Source: Rubricoccaceae bacterium (lineage in GTDB: Bacteria > Bacteroidota > Rhodothermia > Rhodothermales > Rubricoccaceae). Taken from it: DNA of 41,552 nucleotides. Position 1 is the first letter of the stretch, and each line of letters opens with the position of its first letter. Under the pieces are notes generated by a model that was given only the letters and a program-made list of their open reading frames with translations, did not search any database and was not told the DNA's origin. The position numbers were made by a program, and so were the translations under genes. Of this stretch, positions 1 to 7,165 are shown one piece after another. The stretch spans positions 1-41,552 of the forward strand of contig JAHEJB010000009.1 in the NCBI GenBank assembly GCA_024639085.1. Reading direction: 5' to 3'.

Positions 1-904
1 GTCGAAGGAGGTAGGGCAACTTGTCGGTGGCTTTGGGGAGGATTCGGGTCATAATCTTTTCGTTCTTCCCGTCGAACAGCTTTACAACCAGACGGCGGCA
101 GCACCAGCCTCTCAGCTTCCTATGTGCCTTCTCAACGAGGCGGGTTGTTACCTCGTCGAATCGTTTCTCGTACGTCAGGTCCTCGTCCCATTCAAGGAAA
201 TACGTTGCTGTAGCGGCTTTGGGGGGATGGAACAGTCCGATTGAGCGCTCGCGAGGTGGATTGAGGTAGGCAGAGATTTCTCCACCCACAGCATCTCCAA
301 ACTGCGCCTTCAGGTGCCGCTCTGAAAGTGTCGCCGCGCGGTCCAGTGTGGGGTAGCCGAAAAGCTTCAGGCGTTCTACTACCTCCTCTTCAAAGCCCAG
401 ATTGCTCAAAACGTCCACTGACGTGTGTTTGAAGAACCCTGGCAACCTCTTTTTGGCAAGCGAGAGTACGTAGCCGGATGCGGCTCGCGCCGCTGCCAGT
501 CGCGCGATTCTACGCTTTGGAGCGACACCTACACATGCGTTGAGATCTATCGCGAGCGCTTGCAACTCGGACACGTGCGCGTTGCGCAGGTACGCAACCC
601 CACGTTCGGCTGATTCGAGAAACGGCGTGAGGGTGTGCAGACGCTCCAACACATAATCCCACATGGCGTGCTCACATGTGGAATCGCGGAGGTGAACCGA
701 GGCCCGGTTGGATACATCAGTCACACGATCCGCCGCCATGCCGATTCGCACGCCCGATTGCAGGGCATGATGTGAGGCCGAAACAACTTTTCCACCCTGG
801 ACGACGGCAACAGGGCTTTTCGTGTTCAGCGATCGCGCAACAGCCCACGCCGGAAATGCTGGGAGGTAGAAACAGACCATTCCTTTAGTCAACGCACCTT
901 CCAT
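1..904 (-). CDS. imuB: ImuB-like Y-family DNA polymerase relative (3' end cut by window edge)
   Basis: Translating the minus strand from ATG at 904 gives 301 uninterrupted codons to the window edge. With no stop in the window, the ORF track does not show it. The protein follows the Y-family layout: N-terminal palm start, 'GVRIGM', 'GVAP' followed by a basic helix, a thumb-like helix-hairpin region, and the start of a little-finger domain. The metal-binding acidic residues are missing: the usual D-x-D near the N-terminus reads VCFYLPAF, and the usual D-E-A-Y reads RGVAYL. That pattern fits ImuB, the non-catalytic mutasome subunit that links DnaE2 to the clamp, better than an active Pol IV or UmuC. 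The start lies 8 nt after the lexA stop with GAAGAG upstream, so the two are co-transcribed and probably SOS-controlled. Family call is by eye; a divergent Pol IV paralog is the alternative. Confidence 0.75.
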   Translation of the reverse strand, partial: MEGALTKGMVCFYLPAFPAWAVARSLNTKSPVAVVQGGKVVSASHHALQSGVRIGMAADRVTDVSNRASVHLRDSTCEHAMWDYVLERLHTLTPFLESAERGVAYLRNAHVSELQALAIDLNACVGVAPKRRIARLAAARAASGYVLSLAKKRLPGFFKHTSVDVLSNLGFEEEVVERLKLFGYPTLDRAATLSERHLKAQFGDAVGGEISAYLNPPRERSIGLFHPPKAATATYFLEWDEDLTYEKRFDEVTTRLVEKAHRKLRGWCCRRLVVKLFDGKNEKIMTRILPKATDKLPYLLR

Positions 905-912
905 CTCTTCAC

Positions 913-1545
913 TCAGTTGAATTCCGTGACGGAGATAGCCGAGAGCAGCACACCTTGGATAGAAACGTCCTCCGCACCTACCCGTCGCTCTTTGTAGTTC
1001 GGGTTCTCGGGGACGAGGCGCACAAACTCGCCATCGGCGTAGACTCGTTTGAGCGTGCCACCGTCGCCCGCCACCCACACGGCACAGATGGCACCGGACT
1101 TTGGGGCAACGTTTGGGCGCATGAGGGCGAGCATCCCCGAGTGCAACCCGGCACCCACCATCGAGTCGCCATCAACAGTGAGGAGGTAGTCGCCCGGTTT
1201 TGTGTCGGGAAACAGATCGGTCACATGGCTGAGCCACTCCACCTCAGCATCTTCTGCGTACCACGTAGGGCCAGCGGGAATCGACCCAGCCAGCGGGAGG
1301 CCGCGCCTCCGGCCGGAGGCTTTGTCGGTCAGCGCGTAGCGTCGCCATCCGCCCTCTTTCGGCGCCGTAACGTAGCCCTTGCGCTCCAGCACGAGCAAGT
1401 GCTCGTACGCAGAGGACGAGCTGCTAAAGCCAAATTCGTTGGCGATCTGCGAGCCGCGCGGGAAACGCCCGCTGTGGCGTTCGGAGAAGCCGACGATATA
1501 GTCGAGCACGCGCTGCTGGGCAGGCGTCAGTTCATCGTCAAACAT
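913..1545 (-). CDS. lexA: LexA-type SOS repressor
   Basis: A 210-aa protein, the usual LexA length. The N-terminal winged helix ('LTPAQQRVLDYI', then a GFSSSS recognition segment and 'LERKGYV') is followed by an S24 autoprotease domain. It has an Ala-Gly cleavage site in 'SIPAGP', the catalytic Ser in 'DGDSMVGAG' and the Lys in 'GTLKRV'. The track begins 21 codons earlier at a GTG; ATG at 1545 gives the canonical N-terminus and is preferred, although no clear Shine-Dalgarno precedes either. It would repress DNA-damage genes and cleave itself when RecA filaments form. Direct linkage to the imuB-like gene suggests a damage-inducible mutagenesis cassette. I did not find an obvious LexA palindrome by eye in the upstream region. 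It could be a second, cassette-specific LexA. Confidence 0.9.
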   Translation of the reverse strand: MFDDELTPAQQRVLDYIVGFSERHSGRFPRGSQIANEFGFSSSSSAYEHLLVLERKGYVTAPKEGGWRRYALTDKASGRRRGLPLAGSIPAGPTWYAEDAEVEWLSHVTDLFPDTKPGDYLLTVDGDSMVGAGLHSGMLALMRPNVAPKSGAICAVWVAGDGGTLKRVYADGEFVRLVPENPNYKERRVGAEDVSIQGVLLSAISVTEFN

Positions 1546-2360
1546 GATCCCGGGGAAGGAATAGGACCCACAAGATGCAGCAAGTGAAAGAAAAAATCTC
1601 GGCAACACCGAAGTTTTTCTTTTTAATAGGCCCTTGACTACCCCATTCGCCGTTTTTATCCATTATCCGATGCTCTTCAACGCTGCTTGTACCGTCTTGG
1701 GCAGTAGCTACCCCGATACGGGTGTTCCTTGTAGGAAGGCCATCCTTTCTTGGGCACGGTGAAATATGGTTCAGCCGTTAGCATGTGTATTCGGCTTTAT
1801 TCTCTGCGGATGTCACGGCAGTCTGCTGCCTGCCACATCATCCACGGTGTGCGAGCACAATTTTGCCATAATCCAGTTTGTGCTTGGTTTTCGAAGACCT
1901 TTGTCTAACCGCACGCTACTGATTCGACCGAACAATTGTCTTGGAAGTGCATGATCGGTGTGGTACCTCTGCGCTCGAGGCGCTACGTGTGGAGCCAAGC
2001 ACTAGATCACCAATTGGCAAGTACCCGTTTCTAGCCTACTACGTCAACGGCGTTTGCACTACCGCACGCGTCCCAATCTGTGGATCCCGCAAAGATCCGA
2101 CCTTGGTTATATCGCCATTCAGAACTACGAAACTTCCAAATTGGAGTCCATGAAATGCCGGCCACGCGGCGAACACACAATACTTGATCAATTAGTAACA
2201 ATGTGAGAAAGCGTCATTTTAGAGCAATGAAGAAGGATTATTGAGCATATCGGAGTGAAATATTCTCCAGATTGAGTCTCTGGCCGGAATTTTGTGCGAC
2301 AGAGTACGATTTCTGCAGGGGCACTCCATATCCACTCAACAATGCAATTCTCTTCTCGCT
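1546..2360. other. Gene-poor intergenic stretch between lexA and the pilin-like genes
   Basis: About 0.8 kb without a convincing intact gene. The track ORFs here (1766 +, 1813 -, 1941 +) are short, overlap each other in opposite frames and have no recognisable domains. The only structured content I can support is the degraded small reading frame at 1677-1784 (minus) and its homologous 5' flank to about 1855. The part nearest lexA must hold the lexA promoter; it is T/A-rich around 1590-1640, but I could not fix promoter boxes with confidence. Confidence 0.6.
1677..1784 (-). pseudogene. Degraded small gene, copy A (homologous to copy B at 5325-5501)
   Basis: Reading minus from ATG 1784 gives a 35-codon frame beginning MLTAEPYFTVPKKGWPSYKE and ending in a stop after a basic tail. 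Copy B starts with an equivalent peptide (AEPYITVPEKG, then PS, C, KE). The two DNA segments are roughly three-quarters identical by eye over about 140 bp, including about 70 bp upstream of both ATGs. After KEHP the copies separate: A carries about 20-30 extra bases and leaves the frame in which B reads VEEEMLETL, although a VEE-encoding segment survives in another frame of A. I read this as a frame-disrupted relic of an unknown gene of about 60 codons. Family not recognised. An alternative is a repeat element whose coding appearance is accidental. Confidence 0.5.
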
Positions 2361-2915
2361 ATGCCACAGTCGTTTTTGGCCCTGGGGGCCATTGTAATTG
2401 TCACGTTCCTGTCGCTTCAGCAGACGCGCCATGCCACCCACACCCAAATCGATAAGATCGACATCGATGTCACGACAATGGCGACGCAGATTGCCGTTGA
2501 CCGACTAGACGAGATGCGTCTTCTTGCCTTTGATGAAGCGACCAAAGGAGACAGGATCTGGTTGGCGTCGCAGATGACAACTCTTCTTCCATTTTCCTCC
2601 GATCCTGAGCACCTTTTCGAATCCTTTCCAGAGCGCCGCGCAGCTCATGGCACAGGACCGGACGTGGCGCATGACGACCTCGATGACTTCGATGCTGCTA
2701 CCCACACCGTGGTCAAGTCTACCCAAGAAGGCACGTTGCAGTTCAGCGTCGATACAGTTGTCGGATATGTGCAGAACGACAGTATTGGGGCCAACTCCAG
2801 CGTTCCGACAAATATCAAGAAGGCTTTTGTTCGGGTAACCGCCGTGGGCGTTCAGCCTGTTGCTTCCGTCACGATTTCTCAGATCTTTTCGTGCGGTAGC
2901 CCGTGCGCTTGGTAG
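2361..2915 (+). CDS. Predicted N-terminally anchored pilin/pseudopilin-like protein 1
   Basis: A 184-aa protein starting MPQSFLALGAIVIVTFLSL: a hydrophobic segment at residues 4-18, then a long polar helix (to about residue 50) and a soluble, Asp- and Ser-rich domain ending in a Cys pair (CGSPC). This is the topology of minor pilins and pseudopilins, but there is no classical prepilin peptidase Gly-Phe-x5-Glu site. The track start at 2292 is a TTG; ATG 2361 puts the hydrophobic stretch at the N-terminus as in the next two genes and is preferred, though no Shine-Dalgarno is visible. It is first of three same-strand genes with 25- and 22-nt gaps. Function inferred from topology only. Confidence 0.6.
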   Translation: MPQSFLALGAIVIVTFLSLQQTRHATHTQIDKIDIDVTTMATQIAVDRLDEMRLLAFDEATKGDRIWLASQMTTLLPFSSDPEHLFESFPERRAAHGTGPDVAHDDLDDFDAATHTVVKSTQEGTLQFSVDTVVGYVQNDSIGANSSVPTNIKKAFVRVTAVGVQPVASVTISQIFSCGSPCAW

Positions 2916-2940
2916 TAACTAGTTCCCAAGTTTAATAGAT

Positions 2941-3498
2941 ATGCAGTTCATTTTCGACAACTTAATAGCGATGATGGTGACAGGTGTCATCATCTTGATC
3001 CTTGCGACGAACTATCAGTCGAGCCGGAGGGAATCCATAGACACAACCGCCTATTACTCTTTGAATAGAAGCGTCTCATCGTTCAAGGAGGTCGTAAACC
3101 GCGATCTCCGTTGTCTGAGTGGAGTTGTGTCGCTTAGTGAGGTCGACAGTTCGTTTCAGTTTTTTGCCCGCGTTTCGCCCGGTGGGAGTACAGAACATCT
3201 TGTCGAATACCGCCGAACGTTAGGAGAGTTGTATGACGGCGTCCAGACATTCCGCATATCCCGATTGGTCGACGGACAACCGGACGGTGAAACCGCGTTT
3301 GAACTTACTGACTGGCAGCTTCAGATCCTGGACGATGACGGTCTCCCAGCGACGGGGCCTGAGAATGCGGATAGGGTGCACTTTGCCTTCGAAGCGATGA
3401 CGCCGTTGGCCTTGACGAGCGCGTCAACGCCATCAGACGATGTCAATTCCCGGTTCGAAGCGGTTATTCATCCGCCGATCCTCAACCCACTGTTTTAA
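2941..3498 (+). CDS. Predicted N-terminally anchored pilin/pseudopilin-like protein 2
   Basis: A 185-aa protein with the same plan as its upstream neighbour: a short N-terminus (MQFIFDNLIAM), a hydrophobic segment at about residues 8-23, a Ser/Tyr-rich linker, and a mixed alpha/beta ectodomain containing a 'WQLQILDDDG' strand pattern. Such a C-terminal strand segment is often seen in minor pilins of the PilW/GspJ type, but the similarity is too weak to name a family. It has one Cys early in the ectodomain (DLRCLSG). It lies 25 nt after protein 1 and 22 nt before protein 3, so the three are probably one operon and one surface assembly. No family recognised with confidence. Confidence 0.65.
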   Translation: MQFIFDNLIAMMVTGVIILILATNYQSSRRESIDTTAYYSLNRSVSSFKEVVNRDLRCLSGVVSLSEVDSSFQFFARVSPGGSTEHLVEYRRTLGELYDGVQTFRISRLVDGQPDGETAFELTDWQLQILDDDGLPATGPENADRVHFAFEAMTPLALTSASTPSDDVNSRFEAVIHPPILNPLF

Positions 3499-3520
3499 CC
3501 ATCAATCGTATCAAGTCATC

Positions 3521-4699
3521 ATGGGGAATTTCATCTCATTCCTAGCCGTTGTCGCCTTTCTCGTTCTTGGCGGAATCGTTCTCATGGGCACGCAGCAGCG
3601 GATGCATGAAACGAGCCAAGGAGTAGCAGACGACGAATATGCCGTACTTGCCACCAATGTTGCCGTTTCGGGGGCAGAAAGAGCCAAACAGCACCTCACA
3701 AGATCCTTCACGGGAGCGTCATTTGAAGGCAACTTCGAAGAGGGCACGTATGACGTTGACATTACTATTTCGGGTTCGACGGCGACAATAATTTCCGAAG
3801 GAACAGTTCTAACCTCCGATGGCGACATCGCGAAAAAGACTGTTAGAATTGTCGTTGAACCAGCTCCTGAGCCTGTTCCTGGTTCATTCGCATCTGGTCT
3901 GCTGGTTGATGGTGATTTAACCATCGGCGGCCATGGAGACATTTTGTCCATTGGCGTTTCAGACTCTACGGCTTTGACCATGAACGCGAACGTCCACACA
4001 AACTCCAGACTCCAGGTCATTGGCTCGGCTGCAAGGGTAGCGGGCTTTGGCAGCTATTCAGGTTCACTTCTTGGTGGGCATGCTGGCACCGTGTTTCAGC
4101 CTAATTACAATCCAGATGGCAATCCTTCCATCGCCTCTGCTCCACGATTAGATTTTCCCTCCATTGATCCGGTACAAATGGGCATCGATCTCGGAATCGA
4201 CGTAAACATCAGTACGGATATGCCTGATTCGTGGAATGAGTCAGCCACTCTCCCAGCCCGTTACAACTGCGAACTAACCGGGACGCTAGAGGGCGGTTCT
4301 TCGACGAACCCGCGTGTTGTCTACTGTCCAGGTCATCTCCGCATGGATGACCTGCTTATCGAGGGCTACGCCATCATTATATCTAAAGGCTATACCGAAA
4401 TCGATGGATTAGTGCACACCGACGTTTCTACCTATCCAGATGGAGAAACAAGCAGCCTGGCTATTTACTCTGGCAACGACATCATCATGAACGGCGGAGA
4501 CGTGGTCTGGGCGCAGCTCTTCACGAACGGGACACTGCAATACCTTGGCAATGTTGACATCTATGGCAGTCTAATTACCAAGGGTGCACTTGTTTTGAGC
4601 GGTAACGCCGATATCCATTATCGCCCAGCCCACATTGCTCTTGTCGCACCGCGAGAACGAAATCCGCGTTTGCTTATGGTTGCCTATTCGGAGGAGTGA
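3521..4699 (+). CDS. PilX-like anchored protein with beta-rich, polymer-forming-like ectodomain
   Basis: A 392-aa protein from ATG 3521; the track start at 3440 would overlap gene 2 and spoil the anchor. Residues 4-23 form one membrane segment (ISFLAVVAFLVLGGIVLM). Residues 25-112 resemble the PilX N-terminal region (Tyr/Ala/Glu-rich helix, then short strands). Residues 113-121 are a PAPEPVPG hinge. The remaining ~270 residues are rich in turns and short strands with Gly/Asp/Asn repeats (VDGDLTIGGHGDI, IIMNGGDV, LVLSGNADI), like the stacked beta domain of bactofilin-like or PilX-associated proteins. Likely an exported structural tip or scaffold protein of a type IV pilus-like or secretion filament, but no assembly ATPase, platform or prepilin peptidase is nearby. 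Role is inference. Confidence 0.65.
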   Translation: MGNFISFLAVVAFLVLGGIVLMGTQQRMHETSQGVADDEYAVLATNVAVSGAERAKQHLTRSFTGASFEGNFEEGTYDVDITISGSTATIISEGTVLTSDGDIAKKTVRIVVEPAPEPVPGSFASGLLVDGDLTIGGHGDILSIGVSDSTALTMNANVHTNSRLQVIGSAARVAGFGSYSGSLLGGHAGTVFQPNYNPDGNPSIASAPRLDFPSIDPVQMGIDLGIDVNISTDMPDSWNESATLPARYNCELTGTLEGGSSTNPRVVYCPGHLRMDDLLIEGYAIIISKGYTEIDGLVHTDVSTYPDGETSSLAIYSGNDIIMNGGDVVWAQLFTNGTLQYLGNVDIYGSLITKGALVLSGNADIHYRPAHIALVAPRERNPRLLMVAYSEE

Positions 4700-5613
4700 T
4701 TACGGTATTGCCGTCAATGTATTGGCCTCCTCTTCTTTCCCCCCGCGAACGCACAAGTTTTGCGTCAACCAAAGGGAAAGTCAACCCGCTTTCGTGACTG
4801 AATTGGCCGAGGGATGCCGTTTCAACAATTGACCGCCTTCCATCAGATGCCCTGAATTCAGATGTGTCTGATCATAAAGATCGTGCCGCTACTGAATTTT
4901 GTCGCCCCCAAAAGGTTTCTATCTGGCTCTATTGGGTGATCAAGCGGAAAGGATGGGCCTAAGCCTACGCATGAAGAAGTAGAGGTGTGGAAGGCCAAAT
5001 CGAAAATGCTGAAATTGTGAATGCAGACGCCGATTCCAATTGATGTCTCCGCCTACAGCACGGACATAAGCGACTGCCAACACTAAGCGCGAAGTGCATG
5101 GCAAGTATGTGCCAGAGCAGCGTCTTCGACTTCTTACCTGCAGGCTTGTAGGCTGAGTGTACGCGGCACAGTACAGATGGGATAACGCCTTGAGGTTCAC
5201 TTTCAGGGGTCGGTATTGGTTTGCAGTCGGTCCAGCAATTATTGCTTTGACACAAAAACTAGCAGCACTCCCACGGCTGATTTCCAGGCCCATGCTGGGT
5301 TCGCCAGCGGAGAAACTTTGACGATCACTCATTCTTGTTCACAATGTGTTGGTTTCCCGATGTCCCGTATTCATCTGCGCATCGTGCGCTAAGCGTCTCC
5401 AGCATCTCCTCTTCAACGAGTGTATACGTAGGGTTTTCCTTGCAAGAAGGCTATCCTTTCTCGGGCACGGTGATATAAGGTTCGGCCGTAAACGTATGCA
5501 TTCGGCTTCATTCACGGTAAATGTTGCGGCAGTCACTATCCGCCGTATCATCCAACGGTGTGCGTTGGACGAGGCTGAGGCCCGAACGATTCCACATCTT
5601 GGAGGATATGTGC
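4700..5613. other. Gene-poor region before the cupredoxin-like lipoprotein
   Basis: About 0.9 kb with no intact gene. The track ORFs at 4940, 4965 and 5339 (minus) and 5346 (plus) overlap each other in different frames and show no domain. One plus-strand frame near 4935-5010 gives a short PTHEEVEVWKAKSK-like peptide before stops. This is weakly reminiscent of an IS3 OrfA helix, but it is too short to call. The only supportable content is the relic small gene (copy B) at 5325-5501 with its homologous 5' flank reaching about 5566. The last 40 bases contain GGAGG at 5601, serving the lipoprotein start. Confidence 0.6.
5325..5501 (-). pseudogene. Degraded small gene, copy B (homologous to copy A at 1677-1784)
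   Basis: Reading minus from ATG 5501 gives 58 codons interrupted by one in-frame TAG at codon 17, exactly where copy A has TGG (Trp). The frame reads MHTFTAEPYITVPEKG, stop, then PSCKENPTYTLVEEEMLETL and an acidic/polar tail to a TGA at 5325. In the shared 19-codon block the two copies differ at nine codons by eye, four of them synonymous third-position changes, which suggests the frame was once a real gene. If the TAG were Trp, this would be a 58-residue acidic protein without signal peptide or membrane segment. Family not recognised; a small antitoxin-like or element-borne protein is possible. Only one base change separates it from an intact frame. Confidence 0.5.
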
Positions 5614-6600
5614 ATGAACGTCATCGCTACTCTCAATCACAAAGCAGCCCAGCCCATACTTGCTGCGGTGCTCTTGGCCGCTGTCACCATCGCGTCATTC
5701 GGTTGTGGTGGGGATGAAAGCGCGCCTGCGTCTCCAATTCCATCGGCTAGCGGACCTAATGTTGTCGAGATGAGCGTCATCGACCTCATCTTCGAAGGGC
5801 CTGATGAAATTTCATCGGGTTGGACCACGTTTAGGCTAAAGAATACGTCCGGTATGATACACTTTGCCGTTCTGGAGCGGCTGCCTGATGACAGAGGAAT
5901 AGCAGAACAGCAGCAGGAGATCGCGGCGGTTTTCCAGAGAGGAATGGACCGTATCAACCAGGGTGAAGCAGATGCTGCTGTAGAAGCTTTTGGCGCACTC
6001 CCTGAGTGGCGCAACGACATCATCTACATGGGTGGTCCTGGTCTTATCGCACCTTGGCAAACCGCGGAAACGACAGTCCTATTGGAGCCAGGCACGTACG
6101 TGCTCGAGTGTTATGTCAAGACCGTAGGTGTATTTCACTCGTATAACCCCGTCCCCGAACTCTATGGAATGGTGCACGAGATCACGGTGACGGACGAGCC
6201 ATCCGGCGCACAAGAGCCCGTGGCCGACATTGACATCACAATCTCAAGCGAGCGCGGGATTGACGTTGAAGGTGACATCGGATTGGGAAGGCATACAGTG
6301 GCAGTCCATTTTGAGGACCAGGTAGTCTATGATCACCTCTATGGGCATGATGTCCACCTCGTCCGGCTAACCGAAAACACAGACATGGATGCTCTGGCGG
6401 CATGGATGGACTGGAGCCAACCACATGGTCTTGAGACTCCTGCACCAGCTGAATTCCTGGGCGGATTGCACGAAATGCCTGCCGGTCAGACTGGCTACTT
6501 CACGATTGACCTAAAGCCAGGCAGCTACGCCTGGATAGCCGAGGTACCAGATCCGGCCGGGAAGATGATGCTTCAGACGTTTAACACATCGGTGCGGTAA
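5614..6600 (+). CDS. Lipoprotein with two cupredoxin-like domains
   Basis: A 328-aa protein. GGAGG at 5601 sits 8 nt before ATG 5614, which decides this start over the track's 5521 and over ATG 5608. A lipoprotein signal ends in ASFGC, Cys31 being the lipidation site. The mature part has two similar beta domains. Domain 1 runs from 'NVVEMSVIDLIFEGPDEI' to 'PGTYVLECYVKTVGVFHSY...LYGM', giving a Cys-His-Met order like the C-terminal copper loop of cupredoxins. Domain 2 ends 'PGSYAWIAEVPDPAGKM' and lacks Cys and His there. It is probably a periplasmic redox or metal-binding protein; copper binding in domain 1 is inference, because the loop spacing is longer than in plastocyanin. A 68-aa membrane protein follows 47 nt later and may be its partner. 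Confidence 0.75.
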   Translation: MNVIATLNHKAAQPILAAVLLAAVTIASFGCGGDESAPASPIPSASGPNVVEMSVIDLIFEGPDEISSGWTTFRLKNTSGMIHFAVLERLPDDRGIAEQQQEIAAVFQRGMDRINQGEADAAVEAFGALPEWRNDIIYMGGPGLIAPWQTAETTVLLEPGTYVLECYVKTVGVFHSYNPVPELYGMVHEITVTDEPSGAQEPVADIDITISSERGIDVEGDIGLGRHTVAVHFEDQVVYDHLYGHDVHLVRLTENTDMDALAAWMDWSQPHGLETPAPAEFLGGLHEMPAGQTGYFTIDLKPGSYAWIAEVPDPAGKMMLQTFNTSVR

Positions 6601-6647
6601 CAACGAATTACAATCGGTCAGACTTGCAGTCAACAAGGGAGGCCATC

Positions 6648-6854
6648 ATGACCAGTACAAAGCAGTTCTTGCTCGACATCGGTATCACTATCCCAATCAC
6701 GTTTGTCGTGGCGGCTTTGGTGACGTTCGTGTACAGCCTCATTGTGCACGGCTCCGGCATAGTGGATTGGGACACGTCATTCTTCCTCGCAATCTTCCTC
6801 GGAATCGTGCTGCCATTATCGAGGGCCGCAGGAGCCAGAAAGGTGGAAATCTGA
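6648..6854 (+). CDS. Small two-segment membrane protein
   Basis: A 68-aa protein from ATG 6648, preceded by AAGGGAGG with good spacing; the track's 6624 start is not needed. Two hydrophobic stretches (about residues 9-32 and 43-57) flank a short polar turn (HGSGIVDWD), so both ends probably face the cytoplasm, and the C-terminus is basic (RAAGARK). No family recognised. It follows the cupredoxin-like lipoprotein in the same direction and could anchor or assist it. It ends one base before the convergent small gene on the minus strand, and no terminator is visible between them. Confidence 0.7.
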   Translation: MTSTKQFLLDIGITIPITFVVAALVTFVYSLIVHGSGIVDWDTSFFLAIFLGIVLPLSRAAGARKVEI

Positions 6855-6855
6855 C

Positions 6856-7098
6856 CTACGGCAGGAAAGCGGCGACGCCTTTACTTTCGCCTGCTCGTTC
6901 GAGACGGAACAAGTCCATCGAACGGATCTTGCCCTCTTGAATGCTCTGCCGGATGCGCTCTATCCGCCTTTCGCCGGCTATCTCCTTTTCGAGTAACTCA
7001 TCCAGCCAGCGCTCGCAACGCTCCCGCTGCGCGGCAGACAGGTACACGTAGGGATGGGCGGGGCTGCTGAGCATGAGTGATTCCTGTAGTTGTATCAT
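6856..7098 (-). CDS. Small charged protein of unknown function
   Basis: An 80-aa frame. The track start (7125) is a TTG; ATG 7098 is preferred, and ATG 7074 (MLSSPAHPY) with an AGGA upstream is also possible. The C-terminal half is one long charged helix (LSAAQRERCERWLDELLEKEIAGERRI and on). It is faintly like the C-terminal segment of YdeI-type proteins, but too short to assign. It lies directly downstream of the metallophosphoesterase gene on the same strand and meets the 6648-6854 gene tail to tail. It may be translated from the same transcript. It is short, so a chance ORF is not excluded. Confidence 0.45.
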   Translation of the reverse strand: MIQLQESLMLSSPAHPYVYLSAAQRERCERWLDELLEKEIAGERRIERIRQSIQEGKIRSMDLFRLERAGESKGVAAFLP

Positions 7099-7165
7099 CA
7101 AAGGTAAGCTGACTGTGCGTGGCAACCACGCATCAAGATCGCGCCATCGACGACGAACATGTTGA

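Noticed and set aside
955-1587. 210-aa plus-strand ORF
   Set aside because: Mirror frame of lexA; no domain, and the minus frame has all LexA motifs.
1711-1855. The repeat shared with 5423-5566 read as a riboswitch or structured RNA
   Set aside because: ACGG/CCGT and AAGG/CCTT pairings are conserved, but a minus-strand reading frame with synonymous changes explains the conservation more simply; kept instead as a relic gene pair.
4940-5332. 130-aa minus ORF and the overlapping 96-aa ORF at 4965-5255, considered as transposase or gene remnants
   Set aside because: They overlap in different frames, show no recognisable domain or terminal inverted repeats, and the IS3-like resemblance of one short plus-strand peptide is too weak.
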